The notes beneath the pieces are model-generated. The model did not search any database, was not told the origin of the DNA, and was given only the letters and a program-made list of their open reading frames with translations. DNA of 48,957 nucleotides from positions 1 to 48,957 of IMG/VR virus record IMGVR_UViG_3300048583_000144; one strand, 5' to 3'. How positions within the stretch are numbered: the first letter of the stretch is position 1; every line of letters begins with the position of its first letter. The position numbers and the translations under genes are program-made. Source of the DNA: a virus. Positions 28,160-36,441 of the stretch are shown piece after piece.

Positions 28160-28976
28160 AATGAGCGCATTCAATAACAGGTTGAAGTGGGGTTCCGTTG
28201 TCGGAAAGCATAAACCATTTCAAATGGCAGCGAGTAGGAAGATTATCAGGATCACGTTGAGAATCGAGCAAGCCAGAACCAGCTGTAAACGGCCGACCCT
28301 CAAACTCGAATTTCAGTGACCCAACTTTACCCTCATATTTACCTTCACCCCACTCGAAACCAAGCACATCAAAGATATCATCAAAATGCTCTTTGTGTTT
28401 CAACAGGCATTTCCAGCGATTGTCTTGATTACCGCATAACTCAGCAAAGCCATACGACGCATCTGTTCGAATCATAGTGCCTTCGTAGCCGTCCTCGATG
28501 TATTCAGAATGAATAGCCATTAATTCGGATTCATTATGCACAACATGCGTAGGCACAAGTTTCACCGGGGCGGTAGATGGAATGCGCAGAAACACATTTT
28601 GAGCTAATGTTAGGCGTTCAGAAAACGGCATCGCCAAATTGGTAATGTCGATAATATCGAAAACGTGATATTCGATTTCCTTAGTAACTTCTGTCACCGA
28701 AACACGCTTTACAGCAATAGCAGAATTAATCTGCTGCAACGATTTACCGTGTTTGTAAAGCTCACCGTCGAAGATAAACCTTTGGGCGGCGTTACCTAAG
28801 AAATTATCAACTCGAATATGTTCCAGAATCGCCGGCGACCACTGTTTTTCGTCCCTGGAGGTGTGGATTGATCCGAAATTCAGAGCGCGGACGCCGTTGA
28901 GTTTTGGCTGGAGGAAGAGAGGGTATCGAAGATGCTGTTTGTTATCTTGATACCGAAATGCAAGCATGGGTTTCAT
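28152..28976 (-). CDS. ATP-dependent DNA ligase
   Basis: The 274-residue protein has the nucleotidyltransferase motifs in order: motif I QPKLNGVRAL with nucleophile K25, motif III FIFDGELY, motif IV YEGTMIR and motif V KCLLKHKEHFDD, followed by a short OB-like C-terminal part. It seals nicks using ATP. Its length matches minimal phage or bacterial ligases. Motif I reads KLNG instead of the usual KxDG. It overlaps the genes on both sides, so it is coupled to the polymerase and helicase. Confidence 0.88.
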   Translation of the reverse strand: MKPMLAFRYQDNKQHLRYPLFLQPKLNGVRALNFGSIHTSRDEKQWSPAILEHIRVDNFLGNAAQRFIFDGELYKHGKSLQQINSAIAVKRVSVTEVTKEIEYHVFDIIDITNLAMPFSERLTLAQNVFLRIPSTAPVKLVPTHVVHNESELMAIHSEYIEDGYEGTMIRTDASYGFAELCGNQDNRWKCLLKHKEHFDDIFDVLGFEWGEGKYEGKVGSLKFEFEGRPFTAGSGLLDSQRDPDNLPTRCHLKWFMLSDNGTPLQPVIECAHYD

Positions 28977-29299
28977 AGTGATTCGTCGGAGCAGATGATT
29001 AACATTTGACGTTCGTCGAGGCGCTTGTCGGGAAAGATGAAGAATTCATCTCGATGATCGTGAGCATGCAGGAACTGAATCCACTGAATAAGCTTGTTGC
29101 CGTCCAGTTTGCGAGTTATGCCGGGGTAGGAAACGTAGCGGTAGATTAGGTTCCATTTGCTGCACCAATTGACCATGTTTTCGTGAGAACCAAAAATGGT
29201 TTCTTGAAAGCGTTGGTCTATTTCGCAGATAGCGTCAGCGTCGATATCTTTGAGGATTTTGTTGCGAAGCTGCTGTTGTTGGCGTGGAGTGAGGGTCAT
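28973..29299 (-). CDS. Hypothetical protein between polymerase and ligase
   Basis: I start at ATG 29299 (108 residues), 4 bases after the polymerase stop; the same frame is open upstream only as a shadow of the polymerase gene. The protein starts MTLTPRQQQQLRNKILKDID and has a helical, charged N-terminal part and Trp/His residues later. It overlaps the ligase start by 4 bases. No domain is recognised; a replication accessory role is suggested only by place. Confidence 0.55.
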   Translation of the reverse strand: MTLTPRQQQQLRNKILKDIDADAICEIDQRFQETIFGSHENMVNWCSKWNLIYRYVSYPGITRKLDGNKLIQWIQFLHAHDHRDEFFIFPDKRLDERQMLIICSDESL

Positions 29300-29303
29300 A
29301 GGG

Positions 29304-31721
29304 TTATAATGGTATGATTTCTCCAACTCGGTTATGCTCTTTTGTGTGATACCAAGAAGGTCCATATCCGCCTTCGAAGGGGATGACAAGGTTATGACCG
29401 CCGATGGTGAGAGGGACATAGAAATACTGAGCAACTTTGGCAGCAGCCCAGGATGACAGAGAACAGTCAAATTGGCCGCATAATGCGTCATGAACCGAGT
29501 GGAGTGGCTCGATAATGAGTCGATTATCCGCTGTGCGGTTTTCGGGGTCTGTCCAGAGATTGAGCATAGCACGGTTTGTAACGTAGGTGGTGTTGTGTTG
29601 TGGCTCATGGGCTAGGTATTGTTTGAGGGTTTCACGATCATTGGGGCGACCGAAGAATCTACGAGTGTGGCCGGAGGGTGAGGAGAGGTAAGGTGATTTG
29701 AGGAGTTTGATGCGGCTATCTTCGTGCCAGATTTGAATGCCTGGATAACGAAGAAAGTAGAGGGCTTGGAGTTGTTTGCATAGAGTTGGAGGAATGAATA
29801 ACAAATCAGTGCCGGAACCCTTTTTGAAGGATTTCTCCAGCACTTGCTTTGCCGTTGTATTGGGACCCATTAGATAATTGGAACCGTGTTGGACAACTTT
29901 GCAAACGTCATAAAGTCCGGCTGGGAACTGGGTAATTTTGAGTAATTCAAGGATTTCCTGCGGCGATTTATTGCCAACAGAAGGTCCGAGAATGTGCATT
30001 AAAGCGATTACTTTAGCAGGTTTAACACCAGCTGCATAATCATCGAGCATTCGGGAGTCTCCAAGTTCGGCTGCGCGGCAAGCAACAGTGTATCCATCTG
30101 CGCCTGATAAGTCGCATTGGAAGAAGAACTTTCCTTCGTCGGCAAGGAAGAACATTCGATTTTCCTCCATGATGGTTTGGAGATTGGTTCCACTTCCGGT
30201 TTCGGATTTGGAAGAGGATAGTCGTCCTGTATCGGCTCCGACGAGATTATATCTGCCCCGCATTCGATTATCTGCGTCGGTGAGAAGGCATAATTGTTTT
30301 CGCACCCCCTCGAGTTTTCTCCACGCAAGAGCCACGCCAACGAATGGGTGTTGATGCTTGACCATGAGAGTGAGAAGAGCATCGGCATCGGAGGTAAGTT
30401 TAGTAGTTTTTCGGCCATTTTCTTTTTTATATTGAGGTTCGAGGCCAAGCTTACGATACAGTAGCTTGTTCATTTGCAATGGAGAGCTGATATTGATTTT
30501 TTCTCCCGCAAGTGTTTCGGCCATTGTTTGAAGTTCAGCTTGGCGAGCTTGAATTTGAGCTAACTTTTCATTTGATCCTTCTCGGTCGTAGCGAATACCA
30601 CGAAGCTGCATGTATTCCAGAGAAGGAAGCAGCGACATGTTGAATTCGTAATGAGCTTTAGAGGCCGCGTTTTTGGGCTCGTTAAGTAGCTCCATGTGGC
30701 GTTGGTGGATTTCCAACGTCACCATCGAGTCGGTGCAGCAGTATGCGTAATGCACCTGTTTATTGTCGATTTTACGTTGGAATTTATAAAACGGCTGATC
30801 AGTCCAGATGGATGCTTGCACACCCAAGCCCTTGGGGAGTTCTGGGTAGATTTCCCAGGAAGATAACATTGTATCGTGAACAATGCCGCGAACGGGGAGC
30901 TTGAGCACCCACGCCATGACGAATTGATCGTATAATGAATTTTGCAGCACTTTGGGATATGCTGGGTCAGCCATTATACGGTTGAATTCAGTCATTACGA
31001 ATGCTTTTGTGGCAGGGTCGTAATCTTGGAATGGGATGATGAACGCCGATTGTGGGTGTGTTGAAATTGACACACAAATGATGCCTTGCTCAACGCCACC
31101 TTCGATGTCGAAGGAAATTAACACACCTTTAGGTATGGATTGTAGTCTATTGACAACTTCACCAGAAGTAAGGTTTGTTTCAGCCATACGTTTGGTTTGG
31201 CGCAGGTCCGGGAATTCAGCTTGAGTGCATGCCCGAACAACATCCATTGCAAACAATGGTGAATCACCCCAATCTTTGAGAATGTCACGGGGGTGTCGGG
31301 CAGACACACATTTGTAACCACGAAAAGGTGAATTTTCGTCATTACATATAAATGTGGTGCCACGAAATTCGCTAGAATCGTGCAATACGCCAGCAGCGGT
31401 GAGTGGCGGAGTGCCAAGAAGCAGAATGCAATTTGGCTTAACCCGAGTCAAGTCTTCACGCAGTTTGGCAAGCCCAGATGCGAGTTCTGGACCGTGCCAA
31501 TCAAATGCGCTAAATCTGTTACCTGGTGCAGATTCATTGATAAGCCCGCCGACATAGCAAGCTGTTCGCATCAATCTGCCGTGTTGTAGGCCTGCTGAGA
31601 GAAGACTCCCGGCAGGACCATGCAACCAAGTGCCGTTGTTCTCGTCGTCGGTATGCGGACAAGGTAGAACAATAGCCAGCTTTTTAGCGACTTCAACTAT
31701 CGGAAATTGTGGTTTCAACAT
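29304..31721 (-). CDS. Family A DNA polymerase with N-terminal uracil-DNA-glycosylase-like domain
   Basis: The 805-residue protein replicates the genome. Residues about 14-175 resemble the uracil-DNA glycosylase superfamily: HGPAGSLLSAGL near 34-45, LLLGTPP near 100-106 and SARHPRDIL near 140-148, with a degenerate catalytic motif. The DEDD 3'-5' exonuclease follows (D205/E207, N261..D265, Y327..D331). The polymerase domain has TGRLSSSK (498-505), motif A with D537, motif B around K608 and motif C HSVHDA (741-746). Motif A lacks the usual Glu and motif C ends HDA instead of HDE. It overlaps the upstream gene by 29 bases. Confidence 0.85.
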   Translation of the reverse strand: MLKPQFPIVEVAKKLAIVLPCPHTDDENNGTWLHGPAGSLLSAGLQHGRLMRTACYVGGLINESAPGNRFSAFDWHGPELASGLAKLREDLTRVKPNCILLLGTPPLTAAGVLHDSSEFRGTTFICNDENSPFRGYKCVSARHPRDILKDWGDSPLFAMDVVRACTQAEFPDLRQTKRMAETNLTSGEVVNRLQSIPKGVLISFDIEGGVEQGIICVSISTHPQSAFIIPFQDYDPATKAFVMTEFNRIMADPAYPKVLQNSLYDQFVMAWVLKLPVRGIVHDTMLSSWEIYPELPKGLGVQASIWTDQPFYKFQRKIDNKQVHYAYCCTDSMVTLEIHQRHMELLNEPKNAASKAHYEFNMSLLPSLEYMQLRGIRYDREGSNEKLAQIQARQAELQTMAETLAGEKINISSPLQMNKLLYRKLGLEPQYKKENGRKTTKLTSDADALLTLMVKHQHPFVGVALAWRKLEGVRKQLCLLTDADNRMRGRYNLVGADTGRLSSSKSETGSGTNLQTIMEENRMFFLADEGKFFFQCDLSGADGYTVACRAAELGDSRMLDDYAAGVKPAKVIALMHILGPSVGNKSPQEILELLKITQFPAGLYDVCKVVQHGSNYLMGPNTTAKQVLEKSFKKGSGTDLLFIPPTLCKQLQALYFLRYPGIQIWHEDSRIKLLKSPYLSSPSGHTRRFFGRPNDRETLKQYLAHEPQHNTTYVTNRAMLNLWTDPENRTADNRLIIEPLHSVHDALCGQFDCSLSSWAAAKVAQYFYVPLTIGGHNLVIPFEGGYGPSWYHTKEHNRVGEIIPL

Positions 31722-33159
31722 GAGGATTGATGAATTCTGTGTTTGATCCGAGCAAGTTTTTAAACGTCATTTTGACACCTGCGGTCAGGTGGTGAAAATG
31801 AGCTTCTTTTTTCTCGATAGCAACGAATGGCATACCGAGAGAGATAAGAGCACGAACAATGGAGCCCTGGCCAGCGTAGCAGTCAATGATTTTATGACCT
31901 GGCTGCGCCACCGCTTCCATGATCCATTTGGTAATCAATGCAGGTTTGGCAAACGGGTTGGTTTGTAGTTTGCGTTCAGCCGAAGCATCAGCAGTTTTAG
32001 TGGATTCCATCATTGGTTGATTAAGCCGAGCTTTACCCTTACGCATGACCATAATAGGTTCGATGTTCTTAGTGAACCGGGAATGCGGCGCGTTGTTTTT
32101 GTTGCTGTGGGGTTTGATCCACAGCAGCGGCCAGGGCTGGACTTTGAAGCCTACCTTCTCACCCCAATCGCGGAGCTTTTCCAGGTGTTGGAATGCGCAG
32201 TAGAAGATGCACCAGCCATCGTCATAAAGGGCATCGTAAGAATTCTTCAAGAAGTCCGGCATCTGTTCCAGGTTTTCTTCGACATCGTGTTCGTCTTTGA
32301 CCATGTCAATGTTGACGTTATCTTCCAAATCGTCCATGTCAATGCCGTAGGGAATGTCTGTGAAGATAACATTAGCGGAGTTTTTTAGTCGGGGAAAAAT
32401 TTCCCTGTTATCGCCTAGGTAGAGCTTATCAGACAAGTCGATAATTGAAGTTTCCACCTTTCCAACAAGTCTTGGAGCGGGATTGTCCAATTCGCTGGCA
32501 ATACTTGGCATGTCACCAACAAGGTTAATTGTCAGCATTGAAGCTGGCTGAGGCTTGCCTTTTGGCACTCGCCCAACTACAACGGCACCGCCGGAGGATT
32601 GAGCCAGACGTTTGCCGACTTCGTCTAATTTGCGGCGGGCCAGAATTTGCTTAGCCTTGTCAAATGACGCTGCATCCCAGACTTCTTTGTCTTCTTTAAC
32701 AAGATATTCAGCGACCTTCAAAGCATCGCTGACAAGTGACACAGAAACATTCAATAACGAGCCTGTAAGAGCTTGGCTCCAACGCTCCTGACGAACGCCA
32801 GCCTTGCCGGATGCGGCTCTGTGAGCGCGGTAGATGCCTAAAGTTTTCTCTTGCCAGGTCATGTCAAGCCGACGGTGATTTTCCTCGACTTCAAGAATTA
32901 AGCGGTCGGTTTGAGAGAGTTTCTCACGGGTAACGTATTCGATATTTTTACGTCCCAGTGCTAAATATGCTTGGGTTCGGCACCAACCGGCAATGAGTTC
33001 ATTGTCTTCGGACAATACAATAGGGCAGATCAAGCCGTGGTCTTTGATCGAGCGAGCTAGTTGCTCAATGTGCTCTCGAACATCATCAGAGTCACGCCTG
33101 AGGCGGTCTGGAATGACGATTGAGGCGAGTTCAATTTTGGAAACATTTAATGTGCTCAT
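31693..33159 (-). CDS. ParB-like nuclease domain fused to DNA methyltransferase
   Basis: The 488-residue protein has an N-terminal ParB/sulfiredoxin-type domain (residues about 8-75, with ELIAGWCRTQAYLALG) and a helix-rich middle. A C-terminal N6-adenine or N4-cytosine methyltransferase follows, with DIPYG at 268-272 and DCYAGQGS at 426-433. This order (catalytic motif before the cofactor motif) is the beta class. Such fusions are common in phages and probably modify viral DNA to evade restriction. The catalytic motif is DIPY rather than DPPY. Confidence 0.85.
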   Translation of the reverse strand: MSTLNVSKIELASIVIPDRLRRDSDDVREHIEQLARSIKDHGLICPIVLSEDNELIAGWCRTQAYLALGRKNIEYVTREKLSQTDRLILEVEENHRRLDMTWQEKTLGIYRAHRAASGKAGVRQERWSQALTGSLLNVSVSLVSDALKVAEYLVKEDKEVWDAASFDKAKQILARRKLDEVGKRLAQSSGGAVVVGRVPKGKPQPASMLTINLVGDMPSIASELDNPAPRLVGKVETSIIDLSDKLYLGDNREIFPRLKNSANVIFTDIPYGIDMDDLEDNVNIDMVKDEHDVEENLEQMPDFLKNSYDALYDDGWCIFYCAFQHLEKLRDWGEKVGFKVQPWPLLWIKPHSNKNNAPHSRFTKNIEPIMVMRKGKARLNQPMMESTKTADASAERKLQTNPFAKPALITKWIMEAVAQPGHKIIDCYAGQGSIVRALISLGMPFVAIEKKEAHFHHLTAGVKMTFKNLLGSNTEFINPHVETTISDS

Positions 33160-33186
33160 GGGAGTTGAATTTAAGGTAAAATAAAT

Positions 33187-33207
33187 GCTCCGTTTAACGC
33201 CCGGAGC
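33187..33207 (-). terminator. Intergenic hairpin, likely leftward terminator
   Basis: GCTCCG pairs with CGGAGC over a 9-base loop, and on the leftward strand it is followed by the T-rich ATTTATTTTA. It lies between the coiled-coil gene (ends 33222) and the ParB-methyltransferase gene (starts 33159). Confidence 0.55.
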
Positions 33208-33221
33208 AACGGCGAGGTGGC

Positions 33222-33473
33222 TTAACTAGCAGCGGAAATGAACTCCGCAAGCAGATGTTTTTTCTTGATTTTCAGTTCTGCAACAGCTTGAGCCTTTTCG
33301 TTTCGGGCTTGAATAAACTGTTGAACTTCAATTTGGTAAGCGGAGATTTTCCGCTCCCTGTCTTTGATTTGCTTGGAAAGTGAAGCTCCTTGAGACGACA
33401 AAGTGAGCATTTCAGCATCAATTTGACTGATTCTCATTGAGATTTCACTGTATTGGGATGGTTGCTTACTCAT
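33222..33473 (-). CDS. Small coiled-coil protein
   Basis: The 83-residue protein is almost entirely a coiled coil with heptads (ISQIDAEMLTLSSQGASL, then KIKKKHLLAEFISAAS). It overlaps the upstream gene by ATGA. No family is recognised. A nucleoid-associated, structural or accessory replication role is possible. Confidence 0.6.
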   Translation of the reverse strand: MSKQPSQYSEISMRISQIDAEMLTLSSQGASLSKQIKDRERKISAYQIEVQQFIQARNEKAQAVAELKIKKKHLLAEFISAAS

Positions 33474-33808
33474 GACTCAATGCAAAACAGAACGGGCCAG
33501 CCGTCTTCTGCGGTTTTCAGCAGCAATTTTTTGTCTGAAGGAACAGGTTCTTCGCTGTCGCAGAATTCAACGCCTTCAATTCCAATGAAACATTTGCGAA
33601 GCTTAGTAGTTTCAGTAATTTCTTCGTTGAGTTCTTCACCGTTGAGCACATACCCGCAGCCGAGGTCTTCAAATTCGCCCCTGGCAGGCTCAATTTTGAA
33701 GTTGGTGACAATCACAGATGTGATTGCGATTGGAATATCATTCTGAGTCGGAGCTTTCATCAAGCCCATTGTTTCACTGTTACCAAGTCGATTTTTTGCG
33801 ACAATCAT
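33470..33808 (-). CDS. Hypothetical protein
   Basis: The 112-residue acidic, beta-rich protein overlaps the following coiled-coil gene by ATGA, showing that they are co-translated. No domain is recognised. It lies in the replication/recombination block. Confidence 0.55.
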   Translation of the reverse strand: MIVAKNRLGNSETMGLMKAPTQNDIPIAITSVIVTNFKIEPARGEFEDLGCGYVLNGEELNEEITETTKLRKCFIGIEGVEFCDSEEPVPSDKKLLLKTAEDGWPVLFCIES

Positions 33809-33831
33809 ATAATTTAGAGATGAGAATTGGG

Positions 33832-33855
33832 TGGCAGACTATTCCCGGTCTGCCA
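33832..33855 (-). terminator. Hairpin after the gene at 33871
   Basis: TGGCAGAC pairs with GTCTGCCA over an 8-base loop. On the leftward strand only a weak U-containing tract follows, so it may be an attenuator or an mRNA-end stabiliser. Confidence 0.45.
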
Positions 33856-33870
33856 GCGGGTTGGCTTCTA

Positions 33871-34314
33871 CTAGCCTTCGATCACGGGATCGATACGGGA
33901 GACGCTGTTGGAAAGACCGAAGTCCTCGGATTCCTCCAGCTTCACTGTCACCTGAACGAGCCTGTCTTTCATAGCAAGCAGGGTTTCGCCGTTCAGGTTT
34001 GGACGAGCCTCGGGGGTGTTGAACACGGCATCGAGCAGACGAGCCAAGCCGACTTTGAAGTCAGGCGCATCTGGGTTTTGGCTTTGTTGCAGAGGCATGT
34101 AAGTCCTCAGCTGATAGCCAGCCTTCAACGTGCCGCCGCGCTGGGACGCTTCGTCGTTGACCGTAGCGAACACAACTTTGAGGTTGTGATTGCCGGGGGT
34201 TTTCTTACTCTCCTCAATCGCGGCTTCAGTGATCTGAACGATCACCTTGGCTTTGTTGTTGAGGCGGTCAGGTGTTGTGTCAACTCCGGAGAGGTCGAGG
34301 TTCAATGGGTCCAT
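33871..34314 (-). CDS. Hypothetical replication/recombination protein, possibly ssDNA-binding
   Basis: I start at ATG 34314 (147 residues): the longer TTG frame translates an A-rich leader, and the ATG has the AACATCATG context shared with other early genes. The protein is a compact beta-rich domain with an acidic C-terminus (VKLEESEDF). Similar proteins next to Sak4-like ATPases are often DUF669-type or single-strand-binding-like. I suggest, with low certainty, an SSB-like partner of the ATPase at 35067. Confidence 0.45.
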   Translation of the reverse strand: MDPLNLDLSGVDTTPDRLNNKAKVIVQITEAAIEESKKTPGNHNLKVVFATVNDEASQRGGTLKAGYQLRTYMPLQQSQNPDAPDFKVGLARLLDAVFNTPEARPNLNGETLLAMKDRLVQVTVKLEESEDFGLSNSVSRIDPVIEG

Positions 34315-34358
34315 GATGTTTTGCTTTCTTTTGTTTGTTTTGTTTTGTTGTCTTGTTT

Positions 34359-34694
34359 TCAAGCAGCGTGATTGCCGCCAGAAATTGGTTGAGTGACTTT
34401 GGTCAGGTCACGGAAAAAGAATGGATCAGGCAATTCGGGATCGTTTGCCCAATTATCGAGGAATTTACGCATCGATTGCACGGTGTCGTAAATCAGCCGC
34501 AAGTCATACGGACGCTTAACTTCAGCGTCGTAAGGTTCGCAGGAAATGACTTTGACGATGCCGAGTGAATCAGCACGCGTCTGTGCCAAGCAGGTCGAAC
34601 CCACTGGGATTTCCGTCATAGCGCCGAAGGAATAAACTGCGCCGCCTTGTGTGTAAGTCGCTTTGACTTCAAACTGATAGTTATATTTGCTCAT
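34359..34694 (-). CDS. Hypothetical protein
   Basis: The 111-residue protein is beta-rich with several aromatics and no recognised domain. It overlaps the upstream gene by 14 bases. The 44-base gap to the next gene is the A-rich leader of the gene at 34314. Confidence 0.5.
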   Translation of the reverse strand: MSKYNYQFEVKATYTQGGAVYSFGAMTEIPVGSTCLAQTRADSLGIVKVISCEPYDAEVKRPYDLRLIYDTVQSMRKFLDNWANDPELPDPFFFRDLTKVTQPISGGNHAA

Positions 34695-34875
34695 TTGAAT
34701 AATTTTGGATTTGTTGTTGCATCATTGGCAATGACTGAGGTTCATCACGGCCCCAAGGCCGCACACTGGAAACTGCAATGCCGTCAATTTCCAGAGATTC
34801 TTTAATATCCTCGGCGATACCAGCAAAGTCAGCCGAAGGGTCGAGTTCAACTGCGACGAGGAATGTAGCGGTCAT
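34681..34875 (-). CDS. Small hypothetical protein
   Basis: The 64-residue acidic protein begins MTATFLVAVELDPSADF and resembles a small alpha/beta domain (FLVAVELD, then helix, then DGIAVSSV). It starts one base after the upstream gene and overlaps the downstream one. Function unknown. Confidence 0.5.
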   Translation of the reverse strand: MTATFLVAVELDPSADFAGIAEDIKESLEIDGIAVSSVRPWGRDEPQSLPMMQQQIQNYSNEQI

Positions 34876-34876
34876 G

Positions 34877-35065
34877 TTATTGAATATACCGAAGTGAAAT
34901 CATTTCTGCGCGGGAGTGTATGCTTTGCATTGCTCTGAACGCGCTGCCGAGTCGTTCCCGTTGCTTTTTGTTCTTACCGGAGAAAGGATTACGCAAGCTA
35001 GACCAGCCGCGAGTAACTTTCTTCAGATAATCAAACCGACGCTTATCGTATTCAAGGTCTCTCAT
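34877..35065 (-). CDS. Small basic hypothetical protein
   Basis: I start at ATG 35065 (62 residues), one base past the upstream stop, with the AATAACATG context typical here; the longer frame overlaps the ATPase gene. The protein is very basic (KRRFDYLKKVTRGW, KNKKQRERLG), which suggests nucleic-acid contact. It lies between a Sak4-like ATPase and unknown genes. Confidence 0.5.
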   Translation of the reverse strand: MRDLEYDKRRFDYLKKVTRGWSSLRNPFSGKNKKQRERLGSAFRAMQSIHSRAEMISLRYIQ

Positions 35066-35066
35066 G

Positions 35067-35837
35067 TTATTTACCTTCCTTAAGTTTTGCCATAAAATCC
35101 GCATCAACCACCACTGAGCTGCCCCAGCCCAAAGAAGATTTCAGCCCTAAAGGAGCGTCATTAGCAGACAGCGGAGCCGTGCGGAGTTTGTGAATGCGTT
35201 TGGGGCCTTTTGCAGTCATGGTGTTTTCCACGACCAGCTCCCAGACTTCCTCAAACCAACCAGCGAAGGAGTTTTTATTCTTCGTCGGAATTGAGATGAA
35301 GTTATACAACGCGCCGGTGAGTTCGTCCTTATCAACATCTTTGTGCGCGAGCCAGACAATCTTTTTCCCGCTGCCCTTTAACCAGAAAACTGCGCGCCGG
35401 AGCATTTCACTCACAATGCCCCACTCAGCAAAAGTGAGCTTGGCCGAGGCCGTTTTCAAATCCGTACCAAACGACAGTTTGTTGGTTTTCAAAGCAAACC
35501 GCATAAGCGCATCGCAGTAAGAAGTTGCAGAATCAATAATGATCGTTTCCACATTTTTGCTTTCACAAGCCTCTTTCAGCAAATCTGCGCTGCGCTGATA
35601 CACATCACCAAGAGGGGTTCTGGAACCGTCGGGAAGGAATGTAGGCGAATCGTATAAGAAATTCGGCTTTCGATTTTCTGACGTTAAATAGCGCACAGGA
35701 CCGTTAAGGTTCCCGTCGCAGTCCAGGAGGAATGGCTTAGGGAAGTTGAGAGCGAGAGTGGTTTTGCCAGAACCGGGGACGCCGATGATGAGGGTGGATT
35801 GAGGGGGGGATGGGGTGAATGAGGATGAAGATTTCAT
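35067..35837 (-). CDS. Sak4-like RecA-fold recombination ATPase
   Basis: The 256-residue protein carries a Walker A motif GVPGSGKTTL (residues about 19-28) and a Walker B TIIIDSATS. Its length and pattern (a RecA-like core without other domains, and a WLAHKD segment) match phage Sak4-type single-strand annealing or RecA-like ATPases. Such proteins work with an SSB and a nuclease in phage recombination; candidates for both lie nearby (33871 and 36438). It overlaps the next gene by 4 bases. Confidence 0.78.
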   Translation of the reverse strand: MKSSSSFTPSPPQSTLIIGVPGSGKTTLALNFPKPFLLDCDGNLNGPVRYLTSENRKPNFLYDSPTFLPDGSRTPLGDVYQRSADLLKEACESKNVETIIIDSATSYCDALMRFALKTNKLSFGTDLKTASAKLTFAEWGIVSEMLRRAVFWLKGSGKKIVWLAHKDVDKDELTGALYNFISIPTKNKNSFAGWFEEVWELVVENTMTAKGPKRIHKLRTAPLSANDAPLGLKSSLGWGSSVVVDADFMAKLKEGK

Positions 35838-36124
35838 AGATGAGTTTTAAGTTCGTGGTGGAGTTGAGCGAGTTGCTTGAGACCTGCCGTTGGGTCGGTG
35901 GTCATTGTGCGGAGAGCGGAGTCGAGGGATTGGAATATTGAGTTATAGAGGGAGGAATGGAGTTGGGTTGTGAGTTTGAGTTTGGCTTGATCGAGGGCGG
36001 TGTCAGCATTGACCACGACCTCGGAAACTAGGATAACTGCTGGCGTTGCGAAGAGTTTGACTGCTTGACGAGAGCCAGCTATGGGTTGGACTGCGAAGTT
36101 GACAGATGGAAATTGGAGGTTCAT
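35834..36124 (-). CDS. Hypothetical protein
   Basis: The 96-residue protein is Ala/Leu/Val-rich with an amphipathic helix in the C-terminal half (SLDSALRTMTTDPTAGLKQL). It overlaps neighbours by 4 bases on both sides. No domain is recognised. Confidence 0.5.
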   Translation of the reverse strand: MNLQFPSVNFAVQPIAGSRQAVKLFATPAVILVSEVVVNADTALDQAKLKLTTQLHSSLYNSIFQSLDSALRTMTTDPTAGLKQLAQLHHELKTHL

Positions 36125-36441
36125 TCAAGGATTTTGCGGTAAATGATTGGGACGCTGTAGATTTCGGCAGCTTTCATACCTAATAGCATTCCTGATGAAA
36201 TGCCAAGGTCGGTGTAAACGACAAGATAATCAGCAGTTGCAAGCCAAGCGTGTCCAGCTAACATTCCTTTGTTACGCTCTTCGGGTATAGTATCATCCAG
36301 CACACCTGGTTGGGTGTAGAGAAGATGAGAAGCTAAAGGAGCTTCGCCCAAGGAAATTGAATGAGCGAGACAGCGACGAGCGTAGTGAAGATTGACTTCA
36401 ATGTCGCCGGAGTAGGGGGATTCAAGAACTACGAGTTTCAT
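36121..36441 (-). CDS. DUF7768-like protein, nucleoside deoxyribosyltransferase-like fold
   Basis: I start at ATG 36441, which overlaps the nuclease gene by ATGA (106 residues). The sequence matches a common phage family: LVVLESPYSGDIEVNLHYAR at the start, then EAPLASHLLYTQPGVL, PEERNKGMLAGHAWL and YLVVYTDLGISSGML. This Rossmann-like family is related to nucleoside 2-deoxyribosyltransferases, but the phage members have no proven reaction. It may act in nucleotide metabolism. Confidence 0.7.
   Translation of the reverse strand: MKLVVLESPYSGDIEVNLHYARRCLAHSISLGEAPLASHLLYTQPGVLDDTIPEERNKGMLAGHAWLATADYLVVYTDLGISSGMLLGMKAAEIYSVPIIYRKILE

Noticed and set aside
29300-29608. N-terminal extension of the gene ending at 28973
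   Set aside because: It lies within the polymerase C-terminus in another frame and is Ser/Thr/Leu-rich shadow sequence.
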